From: Haliclystus octoradiatus | Lineage: Eukaryota; Cnidaria; Staurozoa; Stauromedusae; Haliclystidae | DNA: 64,000 bases | Assembly: GCA_916610825.1 (NCBI GenBank) | Contig: OU744448.1 | Span: 12,996,436 to 13,060,435 of the forward strand | Direction: 5' to 3' | Part shown: positions 1 through 12,890 of the stretch, piece after piece | How positions within the stretch are numbered: the first letter of the stretch is position 1 | Layout of the letters: each line of letters starts with the position of its first letter | Made by a program: the position numbers and the translations under genes | The notes under the pieces: model-generated | Databases searched by the model: none | What the model was told of the DNA's origin: nothing | What the model saw: only the letters and a program-made list of their open reading frames with translations

Positions 1-422
1 AACAACGTTCTTCTACTCTTTAAAATATTCCTTTTTGCTCAGATATTTGATTACATCAATATCATCAGTCAGATTATTTTTAAATAAAACAATAACTCTC
101 ACACGCATGAAAATCAAGCTCAGTCAAAAGACAGGAAAAATCATTTTTCTGGATTACCTTTCTTTTAAAAAACTGACAGAAAACAAGTAAATCAGCTTTA
201 CTGCGGAATTTTCTCATTTCCACTCTTATTTATGGTCAGCATTACTTCACTCACAGTAAACATCGGTCACATCAGGGCCTATTCTAGGGTTCATTTCTAG
301 GGTTTTATAATTTGAAGAGGATTCGATTTACCAAGTTCGTTTTGTCTATAGTCTCCACCGTAGCCATTGCACCATGGTCTATGACAGATGAAGTTATAAA
401 TTAGTAGATAAACATGACATAA

Positions 423-640
423 TTATTTTTCAATGACGTCATATTCCGTTGTTGCCTCTTTCTCATGTTTGATGACGTCATCGACAAATTGTGTAAGTGA
501 AAAATACTGTTCCTCTACTTCTAAAATTGAGATATCATGATTTATCATCACTGCCCGGGATAGGCTACAAAATTGAGCATCTAATATTAGCTGATAGGGA
601 CAAACAATATAATTGCCCCCATCTAATGCATCAACTTGCA
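423..640 (-). CDS. candidate terminal exon, unknown protein
   Basis: An open minus-strand stretch of about 72 codons ends in TAA at the low-coordinate end. Its amino-acid composition looks coding: it is acidic and mixed, with little low complexity (it ends in EYDVIEK). A possible acceptor (ttgcaag) lies at its upstream edge. I do not recognise a family. It could be the last exon of the minus-strand gene that starts at 2953, but no joined frame could be proven, because at least one more exon would be needed to reconcile the phases. It may equally be chance. Confidence 0.25.
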
Positions 641-960
641 ATGGCCAATGGCAATTGGATCAGGCTTCAATTTAATAAACTACTGGATTCAGGTTATCAT
701 AGCAGCTTCGTAATAGGGATAAGGTGTCTCACCTTGACAGTTGGAAAGGTGTTTTCTGATGAGCCATGAATTGGTCCCTTGCAACCTTCGCTTTCATATC
801 TTGCTCTATAGGTCTGCATACAAAAGTTATGAATGAATATTTGATACCACACAACAGTAGAAGTCCACAGATGAAATCTGAATCATCAGATCAGATTAGA
901 TTGAACACACAAACTTTTGATTTGGACATTTGATACATAAAGATATTCTATACATAGTAA

Positions 961-1414
961 TGCGGGTAGCAGCGGCTTTCCCAAAGCTACCTGTGAAGAA
1001 GTCAATTAACCCCTTGGGGTATGGGGGAATAATTTTCAATAATCCTCTCCCCCAGGGACAAAAACTATTGGAAATGATGAAATTCTTAATTTTCATACAA
1101 AGGATTCAACAACAATAGGTAGTGAATTGTACAAAACACGATTGTACAAAAATGTTGTTTTTCTCAACAAACAACAGTTTCGCATGAGAAATACAAATGA
1201 AGAAACGAGATGCATTCAGTTCATAATGGCGGAAACTTTGTAAAAACCACTGACCAGCATTATGAATCCTGTGGGTTTTCCCCCTGGGTGATTACCTGTT
1301 TTTTGCAAAACAGAGAAAATCCCCCTCCCTCAGGGGCATATGTTCTCTAGCAAAACTCAGTCAATCTCCCTGGATCCCCAGGGGTCACCCCCAGGGAAGC
1401 CGCTGATACCCGCA
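961..1414. mobile_element. non-autonomous DNA transposon (MITE) with ~21-bp TIRs
   Basis: The left end begins TGCGGGTAGCAGCGGCTTTC. The right end is its near-perfect reverse complement (GGGAAGCCGCTGATACCCGCA). TAA flanks both ends and could be a 3-bp target duplication of the TWA type used by PIF/Harbinger elements. The interior holds C/G runs that can fold on themselves and no long ORF. Superfamily assignment is tentative. Confidence 0.7.
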
Positions 1415-1501
1415 TAAATTCATTAAAAAACTTGGTTTTATTTGTGGTTATTTTATTATATTGTTTCTTCCCACCCGCGCAATTACCCAACAGGTATATG
1501 G

Positions 1502-1770
1502 CTAATACATGGTAAGTGCTCTCTCATTGTGTGGTAAGCTTGCTATTGTAAATTCTTCTTGTTTTTTATTCTGCTTATATTTTACTTTTTTCCACTGATT
1601 ATCAGTGTGACTGGTGTTTGGTATGGTGGATTCTTCTTTCTTCATGTCTTCGGGCAGAAACAGGTTCACAATGCTGCCTAGCTGGTTTGGGATGCATTCA
1701 CATACTGCACAAAAGCAACCGCAGGCTATGCTCTCAAAAACCAAGCACCAATGCCAACGCTCATCTTTAG
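1502..1770 (-). CDS. candidate exon, unknown cysteine-containing protein
   Basis: A minus-strand open stretch of about 85 codons contains CGCFCAVCEC followed by a lysine/glutamate-rich tail and a stop at the low end. A weak acceptor (ctaaag) precedes it. I do not recognise the family. It might be a 3' exon of the gene starting at 2953 or the decayed ORF of a transposon, since a MITE lies just downstream. Confidence 0.2.
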
Positions 1771-2524
1771 TGATGGGTTTAACAGAATAATAAGCAATAC
1801 ATAATATTCAGAATAATCAATCAGGCCCTATAAGTCACAAGTATGTCATTGTGAGACCATCAACTAAATAATATAATACTGTATTCATCTTCAGTGTGCC
1901 TCTAACTTTGCATAATAAATATTATCAACATTTCAGGTTGAGCTCGTAATGACCGCTGGTAGGAGAGGAGGAAATTAAATGTAGGCCTATTCATGTTTTA
2001 ACAATCAGAAGGAGAAGAACTGTCCTTCTTTTCTGTGAAAGATGAATGATTAGGTGTAGTTTTTATCGTATTTTTCATGATATTAATTGGACAATGTATG
2101 TATGTATGTATTTTGTAGCACAATGGCTAACAGGCAAATGAACAAAGGAGGATATTTTAAGTGTAGGCTAATTAACCCGAAAACTTTGGAAGCAAAAATT
2201 GGAATCCCGGATGGAAAAATATTTTATTGAAGCCTGCATAGAAGATGCAAGAATTGGAAGTTGAAGTTGTTGACGTTCTGGATTTGAAACTAGTGGCTTA
2301 TTATTGATTTTCAGCGACACATAGGCCTATAGGCATAACACTGTAGGCCTACTAATCAAACAAAAGAATTTAATGGACTGATGAACAACTGTATTATTGT
2401 CCTGATAAGCTATACAATATGTGTTGCCTTTGCATGTTTTCACAAACACTTCTAAATAAGTTTTGGTTTGCCAATAACAATCTAAAGGATCGGCTAAAGT
2501 TGAGGCTTAATAATATTCACTAAC

Positions 2525-2953
2525 CTCTTCAGGTTCTTCAATCATTTCCAGCCAGGGAACATCCTCAGTTAGATCATCTGACTGTACCAAAGGTGTCTGA
2601 TCATCAGATAATGATGCATTTCTCAGTCTTGGCAATTCTCCAACAGGAACAGTAGCACCATCAGGGCGTTGTTGACGTTGCTGTATAACTTTTGTCGCAA
2701 GGTCAGGTCGTAGAAATGATTCAGTAACAGAATTTTCGAAGTTGTTAACACTGTTTGATGTGGATGATAGATGCTGTCGCAAAGCATTAGCAAATGATAT
2801 CTCACCATTGGAAGATGGGGCAGCAAAAGAGGGGTTACTTGAGCCTTGCATTGAATGGGAAGTGCTATCTAACCCCATCATACTATCATCACAATCAGTG
2901 TTTGAGAAGAAACTGTCCCTTGATTCTTCAGGGTAGATATCAAGTGATGCCAT
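2525..2953 (-). CDS. first coding exon of an unrecognised gene
   Basis: ATG at 2953 opens 143 codons, running to a good donor (GAAGAG|gttagt) at 2525/2524, phase 0. The encoded segment is polar and Ser/Asn/Asp-rich, begins MASLDIYPEESRDSFF, and ends in an acidic stretch (DVPWLEMIEEPEE). It has no signal peptide or membrane segment, so it looks like the disordered N-terminus of a cytosolic or nuclear protein, or the cytosolic tail of a membrane protein. Later exons were not identified with confidence; candidates are at 1502-1770 and 423-640. It faces away from the sarcoglycan gene, with about 1.7 kb between them. Confidence 0.55.
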
Positions 2954-4669
2954 GATGTTTGCACCATAGATGAAGAAACCATCAACAATATCAATGCTAA
3001 GTATTCATAGAGGGAAAACCTGTAGTTAATATAATCTGTAAAAAATGATAGATGACATTAAATGAATACTCTTATTGGAAATAAATTAATAAAAGCCTGT
3101 CATCAATCATCATTACGTAATTCAACAAGTTGCAGGTAACTGCAAATAATCTAAGACCTATATCATCCAACAACATTTGGAAACATAGCATAATAGATCA
3201 ATGTCATAAATTGGGCTTGGAAACAGAAGCAACGCTCAACTCGTTGTCAAATGTGTCCAAAGATCATCTTAATATAGATAAGGAAAGAATCGAATGATTC
3301 AGCAAGCAACTTATAAAATGGTTTAAATTCAAAAGTTTTTAGCAACATAATCTAGATCTTATCCTGCTAAATCGTTCGTTTATGAGGTTAAACGCTTAAT
3401 GTCGTTTGAAGTATATGTTAGTTAGCTTACTATTTGCAGCGACTGAGAGAGATCAATGAATCAATTAAATGCCAGAGCGTCGACTAACAATATGCAACGT
3501 ATTGCAGACTTGGAAAAACAATGTGATAGCTAGAGGACTAGATATAGCCTACTTCATCACGGCATGGCTTGAAACTGGCAAGATTATTCGTAAATAGTAA
3601 CAGTCGAGTGTTACAAAAAGTAAGCTCTTTATCATATAAGATGAGGCCTAGTTCGGTTGAAATACTTTTTATTCTATTTTATAAAACGGATTTAATCGAG
3701 GAAGACAATTTAACACAATAATTTATAATCTCCATATAGAAATGGTCAACTGCACAAGCTAGAGGTACATAAATTGGCAATGGTTAAATCTTCCACCTTG
3801 CATTATGTCTGTATGTTAGTAAAAAGGAGTGTGAAAGGTGTAGCAATAAGACAGATTCTTCCGACAAATCCATTATTACCAACCAATTAACACACAACGT
3901 CCACCTTTGCAATTAATACTATCTTATTTCAATTTCGTACCGTTTGCCTTCCCGTTGTATGGTGTTATAAGTGATAAGATATTTCTCTCACCTCTCCAGT
4001 CGTACAAAAGTCTACCGAAGAAAATGACGAAAGATCATACTTTGTTGGAAGTTGAAAGCCTCGGAAAGCCTAAAACAGCCTCGATACTATTTTGGTTACG
4101 AGGTCAACACAGAAGCGACTGTAAAGCGATGTCAAAAATTATCAAAATTTTCTCACTTTAGATTGGATTATTTATGGATTTATGGGGTCGTTATTCTACC
4201 GTAATCTGCGCAAAGAATAGCAAATAAATGTTTGCTCTCACTGCTTCATCCAACCTTCTTCGTTTTTTAGCCTACCTTGTGGCACCAAGGGCCCAAGGCC
4301 AACCAACGTATGGAAAAACTCAGGAAACTTCACAAGTTTAGTTAGCTATGATTGTGAATTGTGATCTCAGTGTGCTGTAAAACCGTAAAGCAAAACCGGC
4401 GTAATATGTATATAATAAGAGGGTCAAAGCTGTAGCATGACATATTTTCGTTTATAGGGCTACTGTGACGCCCGTGCTATTATCAACTATGGTTTCGTAT
4501 TGACTATGGCTGAGCGTTATAATATTACTTTCTTTCTTTGAGAAAAGCAATTTAAATTTACAGCAACAACACTACATTGCCTCTGCATTGCAAGTAAAAG
4601 TAGTATCATTCATTGTTGTTCATTCCATAATCACAACTCACGTGACCTGTTCTATTCATGGTACGTTTG
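2954..4669. other. intergenic, divergent promoter region
   Basis: I see no supported gene here. It separates the minus-strand exon at 2525-2953 from the plus-strand 5' exon near 4.7 kb and presumably holds both promoters. The open stretch at 3907-4161 has no homology I recognise and no splice context. Confidence 0.4.
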
Positions 4670-4749
4670 TTGTGCTTGGTGAAAGATGGCGGATGGATAG
4701 ATGCTTGCAGCCTGCAGGAAATGTTAATCGAGTCAAGGGACAAAAGAAG
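4670..4749 (+). promoter_or_regulatory. probable non-coding first exon of the sarcoglycan gene
   Basis: The sequence AAGATGGCGGATGG resembles the YY1-type motif often found at animal transcription starts. About 60 bases later comes an excellent donor, AAGAAG|gtgagt at 4749/4750. The ATGs inside are followed quickly by stops, so this would be 5'UTR. Assignment to the sarcoglycan gene rests on strand and position only; the transcription start is inferred. Confidence 0.45.
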
Positions 4750-7301
4750 GTGAGTAATTTCTAGGCAGACGTTATTAAATCGTTCTCCAGTGACGTTATT
4801 ATTTTTCTATTATATCATAACATTACTAAATTCACGCAGTCTTGTCGTTGTGCTGTTTTCTATCATGATTAGACTACTCTATTTTTTTTTCATTTTTGTT
4901 TTTATGAAAATAGCTAATAGAAAGCAGTAATTTAGCTGTGATGATTGCTCATTTGATCTCATGATTTAGTTTAGGTAATAGTTTAATAGAAAAAGAGAAA
5001 GATGTCAAAATTACATTTGGCTTGGAGCTGAGAGATTTTGTTTCATTAAACTGATCCTCATATCCCCTCTGTAGCATATTTTACATTATTCCCTCGCAAT
5101 TCTCAAATTGATTGTAAACCTTCTTAAGAATTCAAAATCTTATTTGCTCTGCAATGCAGTCAGGCTTAAGATCAACAATTTCATAATGATAAAATCCACA
5201 TTGTCCTACACCCAGCTAGGCAGAGCAATGTTTCATATTTAGAGTTGGCGCCATATTTTATTTCTTGTTTTCATGATCTTATCCACTTTTCAATGCATTA
5301 TAGGCGTACTTTATTGGAATATTAAATAAATAAATGATGTGTAAAGCCGTCCTGCTACCAGACTCCATATTCAAAATGATAGCCGTCAGGCACTCCATTT
5401 GCGCATGCGCGTGCTTCACTCGGTGCCAGAATTTATTATCACATTAAATCTCAACACGGCAAGTCGCACATTTTGGTGGTTTTGATAGATTTGATGATCA
5501 AAATACCTTGAAAATCTGAAATACTGCTGTTCCCAAATAAAAAAGAATCTGTTTTGGAATGATAAATTATAGCGACAAGATAGTATCGTTGGATTTGGAG
5601 CTATATTCTCCAATTGGGGAATCATTAATCTTTTATCTGATTTTACTGTATACAATTTTAAGTCAATATGAATTGCAAAATGGTTCATAGCAGCAACTTG
5701 TCTTTCTTAAATGCGGTCAGTCACAAAAGAGATCTAAACTAATCTGGAAATCTTCAAATAAAATGACAGCAAACAGCAAAAGCGTATTAATGTGAATTGG
5801 AAAAACCAAATAATTGTAGGCCTACACATTTTACTGCCTGTTAGAAACTATTTTATATGCTTAAAAGGTTTCAGATATCTTTCCTGAAAAGATCACAGAG
5901 ACTGCAACCACCTGCAACTGTATCAGAATATAGATGTGGGAATATGGCAATATAGTTTAAAATTTAAAATATTTAGCGTAGGCTATAATTCATAGTTTCA
6001 GTATCATCCATGCAAGGCGTGTAACTTAAAGCATATTTGATTAATTAATGGTCCAATTTTCTGTTGTTATTGGATATTTTGTGTTTCCCTTTATACAGTA
6101 CCTGCAAATCCAGATTTTTATTTCTCAATTGATAATAAAACTTTAATGTTTCATGCCACATTTTCATTAGGGTGGGTAAATTATGTGGTTGCAGTCCAAT
6201 ACCAGGTTAAAATTCCATTTGTGTTTACTTACGATGGCCTCTGGATTGAATTAAAATTTCACAATATTAGTGTGTCTTAGTAGTCTAGACAACTTTGGTT
6301 GATATATTATTTCTTTAATAATATAGTAGGCCCCTAGGCTATAGTTCCCTGTTTTCTTAAAGCTTTGAGATTCAGACAAACATTTTATCTTCAAATATTG
6401 AAACGGGAGTTTTTGAATAATGTTTATCTTAGAATTTCTAGACACATGAATTAACAAATCTGATTACAAGACTTTGAAGTCAGATTTTCTGCACAGGGTT
6501 TCCTATATCACTGAATTGATACATAAAGAGATTCCATTATAGACAATTGGCTGCTATAGCAGGTGAAGAACTTGATATCTCGTGATTTTTGATTTCTAAA
6601 TTGAAAATTCACTTACCGTAAACAACACAGATCTGACAAAGGTAAAATTGTTTTGCTAATGCAAAACAAAATGTCAAAGTCTGTCAGGACCGTGTTTCTG
6701 CAAGCTGTCACACGGTGCGGGATCCTAAGAACATCATTCCTGGAAGAACAGCACAAAATCAGAAGGTTTTATTTATTATACTGTAGTTTTGTTGTACTGT
6801 ACAAAGGTACTTAATGATGATATCAAGCTTTGAAACAAAAATTCAAATTTCAGCAATTTTGATAATAATTCTCCAGAATGTTTAACTGTTTTAAATACCA
6901 AATGTTCCTGGTTCCCAGTAGGCTGATAGGGACACCTTTGTGATGTGTTGCATAGGCCTGGCACGAAATAGTTCTAATGGTGTTGAACTCAAATTTGTTA
7001 CATATGCAAGCAATAACAAAGAAACCAAAGAATATGTTTAAGGCTGAAAAGTTCATAACCAACTAGTTTAGGATCGAGAAGTTTAACATAGAGCGATTTG
7101 TGATCAAAAATTTGCAATCAACAAGTTTAGAATCAAAACGTTTAACTTCGAAAATGATTTTCGGCCTTAAACTTTTCAGCGTTAACACCGTCCGAGAATC
7201 ATTAATTTTAGGCAGGCCTACAATTGCTATTTATGTGATTAAGTTTGGCAAATGTTAATCTAATGTTGTTTTTTAAATGTGAATTAGAATATCCACTCAA
7301 A

Positions 7302-10300
7302 ATGCATCAGGACTCATCTTATGTGATCTACAAGATTGGCATTTATGGTTGGCGTAAGAGATGTTTGTACTTCTTTATTTTGCTTATCCTTGTCTTGGCT
7401 ATTGTTAATCTTGGTCTCATTATTTGGATCATGCGTGTCCAAGATTTTTCTTTGGTTAGTTTTAGAATATCATTAACTGATAGTTTAGAATTGATCATTT
7501 ATCATTTATTTTATCATTCATTGCTATGAATAGGATATGTGTTTTGAATAATGGTTCTCTGACATAAGTTCTCTTAGACCTGCTGAAAGTGCTAAAAATT
7601 CAGCTATCCTATTAGAAAATTCGTACCTAAATTGTTTAACATGGAAATGACTACGGACTTAATTTTAAATTAGAACAAGCAGAAAACGCATTTCAAACAA
7701 CCTGTCTGTTCACATGGACTATGATGCTGAAATAAATGGCTGCGAGACCAGGACAAATTATTTTGAGTACTGATAAGGTGCTAACCGAACTTTTGTTTGA
7801 TTCATAGGTATGTATTTTCTTTCAACGTTGACATGAGAAGCAAAAATATAAGAAAAAATATAATTCAATAAGAGTCTTCTTTGATAATAATTTTGACGTA
7901 ATAGCTAACATCAAATAAATTTATTAATAATGAACAACGTTTCGGGTTCTCTACTAAGCCCATTGTCAAGTTAAATACAAGTTTAAAAGTTTATCTAATT
8001 TATAGTTTTTTTACAATCCAAGCTTTTTTTCAAGCATCCTTGGGGATGAAATTTATGAAAAAATCTTGGATCTTATAGAATCAGATTGTCCATTAAGGCA
8101 AGGTTTTAGTTCTCTAATGAATATCATTTCAAAAACCAAACAATCAAATTTGTCCTTGCAGCAGCGTAGAATTGAAAATTGATCATTGGTGTCATTGAGG
8201 TACCAAAGATTTTAAGTCAACAAAGCGCTGTGTACCATTTTAAGTGTGGTTTGTGGGAGGTAACCTATGTCGGTTGTACTTGCCGGCATCTACACGAACG
8301 CGTTACAGAGCATCAAAGACAATCTTCTGGTGTTTGTCAACATTTTAAAAATGCACGAGGTTCGCCCCTAAGGCTCTAAGGACATCAATGATCAATTTTC
8401 AATTCTACGCCGCTGCAAGGACAAATTTGATTGTTTGGTTTTTGAAATGATATGCATTAGAGCACTGAAACCTTACCTTAATGGACAATCTGATTCTATA
8501 CGATCCAAGATTTTTTCGTAAATTTCATCTCAGCAATTGCCATTTTTAAAGCTCTAATGCAGAGTCCATAAAACACTCTAAATATCATAATGTTTGGAGA
8601 ATAAAATGAATAGATATATGGGTTTGGCCTCAACCTTGCCTAGAATAAAATTGTGTGTCAGGTTACCGAGCTGTGTTAAATTAAGAAAAATATCGCGTGA
8701 CAGCCCATACGTTTCTCTACTAAAAAAAAAAATTTCGTTCTTAGTTTTACGTCATAAAGCTAGATACGGTCTCTTTTTTTTCTCAGCAAGAAATGGCCTA
8801 AAACACCTCTTTGATGGTAGTTTACTCCAACAAGGAAATTCCAGATCAAAATCAATATCACGCCATTGTAGTTTTCAGACTGGAGTACATGTATCAAATT
8901 GTGGTTTCAAAGATTTTTCCTACTTTAAAATTAAATGTTAATCTTACTTACTCAGAAATGATAATCAAATGGAGTATGAAGGTGTGAATACAATCCCATA
9001 TGAAAAGGTTTGTTGAGTTCATGTGAAGTGTTCATGAACTGTTCCTGAAGTTTCATATATATATATATATATAGTGAAACATTTCATAGAGTTCAATCCC
9101 TTGTGAAAACAGCTCATTGACGTTAAATAGCCCAATGTTCATCAACATTTCATGAGCTGTTTATAAGTTTTTCCTGTTCATAAACAGTTCAGAAGGTTCA
9201 TGAACTCAACACCGGGGATTGAATTCTATGAAATGTTTCATTACCGGTATATAGAATCCCAGTTGGGAATTAAATGTATCAATTTGTTGATGGGAAATAT
9301 TATCATATATAAAATATAATTCATAACCCACTGTTTATTTCATTGTATTTAGAATGGAATGGGTAAGTTAATGATAACAGAAAATGGCATTCTGGTCAAT
9401 GGTCCTGCTGATTTTACTAATGTATTAAAAGCAAGATACATTACATCTAGACAGGTATGGCAATCGGCACACAAGTTCTTTAAAACATAATTTATTCTGC
9501 ACCAGAAAATGACAAACCGCCACTTGCGGCAAGTGATTCTCACTTTCAAGTTTTCTGAGCTGAAGTACCTCGAATGTGACATAAAGCTATAGCTATGGCT
9601 TATATGGAAACTGTTTGCCAGTTGATAATTTGTAAACTTACTATCACAATTTTATAAACTTTCATTTTACTTTCTTACGTATGTGTTGCAGTATTGGTTT
9701 TGAAAATCCCTGACCAGTTTATATATATTTCCTCTCTTGTCACTGACCCTGATTCTCATGCCTGGATATGAAGGGTAGATAAGAACACTTTTGAACCATT
9801 TGAGGCTATTTACCTTATAATTTCTTGCTGTTACGTGTCATTTGTATAGTGTTGTTTGCCACATAGGATTCTTCATTGAGCATTCAATCAACAAAAGATG
9901 TGAAAATCAATGCTAGAAATTCATTAGGCCAATTATCAAGTCAGATTGATCTCAAAGATGATAAAGTGACAATCAAGAGTAAACAATTTGAAATCAATGA
10001 TGAAAATGGGCAAAATCTCTTTTATGCTGATAAGGATACTGTCAGATTTAATGCTAATGAAGTAAATTTTGCAGGTAAAATAATCTAGGAATCATCAACT
10101 GCTGAACCCCCAGAAAACAGTTACGAGTCCTCAAATCCTCAACTCTGATTCTCTACTTCACTATTTCAGTTATTCTTGTTAGACCAATGTTATGATCTCC
10201 TTAGCAATGATTTCATCGCTACAACCTCATACCATGAATTTGCCTTGGGTTAGGAACTGATCATTAGGGTGAAATTGTTGACATTCAAATAGTTATTTAT

Positions 10301-12890
10301 AATTATTTGTGTGCGTCGTTTTAACAGTTGCAGGTGCGAGTCCCTGCTGCATTGAATAATTTTAGTCTCTTTTAATTTTTATTATTTCCAAATGGTTTAG
10401 TTACTTAACGTTTGTTTTGTGCATGCGTTGGGATCTCTGATACTATAGTGCTGTGGCTAGCAATTTGTACATACTGTTTGTTCCTCTCAATGCTGAAACA
10501 TGGCAAAGACGTGGCGGAAATTAGTACCATGTTTCAATGGATTTGAGTTACAGTACTTGAACAGAAAATAATTTCTAGGGTTTCAAAGCTAGGTTGCAGA
10601 TAAGCGGGAATTTCACTTATGTGAATTGCACTTAAGCAGGTTACACTGTATAAAGAAAATCAAGGAATTTATTTCTGACAAATGCTCAATTCCATAGGTT
10701 GTAATCCTGCATATCAAACATTTGTTTTATGTTGATCTCCTGGGTTGATCTGTTCCAGAAGTCAATTGATCCTAAACATATTTTTGGAACAGATACAGAT
10801 TCAATGTTCTTACTATATTACTCAAGTCCCTTTATCCTGTACTGCTAGAGGGTAACCTATACGGAAAAATCGCTGAGTTCATGAACTGTTCATGAAGAGT
10901 TTGTGAATTTTACAAACATTCATGAACATCTATTAAACAATTCAAGAAAAGATCATAAATTTTTGCCTTTTAATGTTCATGAACTGTTTTCACAGGGGAA
11001 AGGATAAATTAGTTTGGTATTAGCTGCATAATTTCTGAAGAGTAAGTTGATACAGTCAAACCCGGCTAATGTCCCGCTTTTCATCTGTACCAGAAGAGGG
11101 GGATATTAAGCAAGTCCGACTGTATGAAAATGATAGTTTTTCAGGATATCGAATTATTGCCATTCTGTAATCCTAACTCTTTCCTAACATAATTTTCATG
11201 ATATTTCTCACCTCAGGGTGAAAAAGTAGTAACTAGATAAAGTATACCCTTAAAAAGTCTCAAAAATGGAAGAATTAGTTTGATTCAAAGTGAAGTGTTA
11301 AGAAATTCAAATCACAATCATTAGACAAAACGGGTTATCAATGCTAGGAATACAATTCAGCCCTCAATCATGCTCTCTCTCTTTTTCTACAGTACCTGGC
11401 GGTCTTAAATTTGATACAGCCATTGAAACATCAAAGGTATCTGCTGGTCAATACAAAACATTAACTCTTGAATCATTGACAAAGACATTACATATGAACG
11501 CTGCCCAAGGCATTCAAATGACATCGAATGCAAATGGAATGACATTTGAGAGTCTATATGATACATCATTGGTATCCAAAAAAGGAAAAGTAAGTTTGTA
11601 AACATATAAAGAACAATTTGCAACATTTCTTGATTCCATTAATAATAATTTGATGTGTTAAAGTATGTCTTTTTCTTAAAAACATCAACTATCCTTTTAA
11701 TATCAATCATACTAACTAATTAGACTCTGTGTGTAATGTAATTTAATCATCATCATTTATCAAGAAACCTGATAAACTACAATGTTTTTCATCATAACAA
11801 TATATATTTATAAATATTTAATTGATTTCAATTAAATGAAATACCAAGGGATTATTTTGCAAAGTCAGAATAAATTTATTTATAAAATATAGTTTGCACT
11901 TTTGTAGACTACTAATTTAATTAACATCGGGGACGCATTACATAGAACTGATTACAATGTAACAGAGCATGATAATATCTATTAACATGATATAGTTTTC
12001 TTTCTTTAAAAGTATGCAATAGTATTAACTATACATACATCTAATGCTTATATTACGATTTGCTCTACATTTTGCTTCTGAGGAGATGCTTATAAAACTG
12101 GCCCCATTAGCAAGAACTTTCTTCTGAGAGAATTTGCACGTGTTCTAGTGCATTCTAGTCACAAGCTGTAAATATTCATAACAAACAATGGTTTTCAGCT
12201 TTTGTAATTCGAGCAGTAGGCCTATACATATTGGGTATCAGAACATTGCTATCTGACCTTTACAAAATAGATGAGGAGACTAGGATAAGGCAGGTTACTC
12301 TAAGGAGAGTTTTAGTATCCATGAGGTCCCACAAATTTGATAAGTACAGTATACCATAACAATGGCACGTCCCCTGTGACATTTATTCGGGGTTACCCCG
12401 AAGGATGTATGTGGTACGCCGCGCCCCCTTCCATACTGTGCTGGAATTACGTCAAATGATATTACCTACGTCCGTGTAGCTTTTATGTTAAAGATTAATC
12501 TATAGAAAACTAATCATTTGTTAGTCATAGACTCATCATATGTCTGATTCCGATTCCAATTTAGTCTGTTAAATGACTGATTGGACTACATGTATAGATG
12601 ATACCTTTGAGAGATTGATGATACCTGATAAGAAGATTTAAAAGCTGATTCAATCAGGGCTATAACGTCACTTTGACAAATTAATATGTTAATTGTTATG
12701 GGTTTTTCGTTGTTAGATTATTTTGAACGCCAAAGAAATCATTATCGATTCTCTTCCAATCAGTGACCAATCTGCTTCTGGGATAACATTTCCTGATGCC
12801 AAAGAGGTATGCATATGTCCGAATGGCAAGGTATACCTTGCATACCCTGATACCAATAATCCATGTAAAGTATCAACTGGCATTTGCTAA
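7302..12890 (+). CDS. SGCD-like: gamma/delta/zeta-type sarcoglycan, complete coding region
   Basis: This is a type II membrane protein of the dystrophin-glycoprotein complex, which links the muscle membrane to the matrix. Five coding exons join in frame: 7302-7454, 9353-9454, 9867-10074, 11393-11589, 12717-12890 (277 aa; vertebrate delta is about 289). The order matches the family: a short cytosolic N-terminus with the hallmark [16 protein letters not shown], one transmembrane helix (about residues 22-43), [12 protein letters not shown] at the start of the ectodomain, then the beta-rich repeat region, and a C-terminal cysteine cluster (VCIC...NPCKV...GIC). The start is the first ATG after a probable acceptor (gaattag at 7281-7287). 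Introns carry a Penelope-like remnant (8.0-8.5 kb) and TTCATGAAC elements (9.0-9.2 and 10.9 kb). It cannot be assigned to gamma, delta or zeta by eye; invertebrates usually have one pre-duplication gene. Confidence 0.95.
8045..8530 (+). mobile_element. Penelope-like retroelement remnant with 150-bp inverted arms
   Basis: Between about 8195 and 8380 the plus strand encodes a GIY-YIG-type endonuclease segment: [16 protein letters not shown] followed by [10 protein letters not shown], the pattern of Penelope-like elements. A frameshift or stop follows, then the usual C-terminal tail in another frame. The tail segment 8381-8530 is present again in reverse orientation at 8045-8194, forming long inverted arms around the endonuclease piece. 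This agrees with the known tendency of Penelope-like elements to insert with inverted, truncated partial copies. No reverse-transcriptase core is seen, so the copy is dead. It lies in the first coding intron of the sarcoglycan gene. Confidence 0.75.
9076..9241. mobile_element. short TIR element with TTCATGAAC-type interior
   Basis: The left end TGAAACATTTCATAGAGTTC continues into AATCCC. The right end reads GGGATTGAATTCTATGAAAT and GTTTCA, the near-perfect reverse complement (about 26 bp). The interior holds GTTCATGAAC and variants. Just upstream, 8975-9060 carries related TTCATGAAC sequence and a TA microsatellite. It lies in a sarcoglycan intron. Confidence 0.65.
10865..10997. repeat. dispersed TTCATGAAC-family fragment
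   Basis: Several copies of GTTCATGAAC and near matches lie within 130 bases. They end in GAACTGTTTTCACAGGGG, which resembles the TIR of the large element at 24701-27871 (CCCCTGCGAAA read from outside). It is probably a short, decayed copy of the same family, inside the third coding intron of the sarcoglycan gene. Confidence 0.5.
11051..11124. mobile_element. 74-bp TA-flanked mini-MITE
   Basis: It begins TACAGTCAAACCCGG and ends with GTCCGACTGTA. The CAGTCAAACC terminus and TA borders are typical of Tc1/mariner-derived MITEs. It is related at its tips to the element at 24072-24257. Confidence 0.5.

Noticed and set aside
7930..7970. Hammerhead ribozyme beside the Penelope-like fragment
   Set aside because: The GAAAC part and a small stem are present on the minus strand, but the CUGANGA core is not matched, so only a decayed relative can be suggested.
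12376..12402. Hairpin TTCGGGGTTACCCCGAA
   Set aside because: A single short palindrome in an intron with no neighbours or repeats; not distinguishable from chance.
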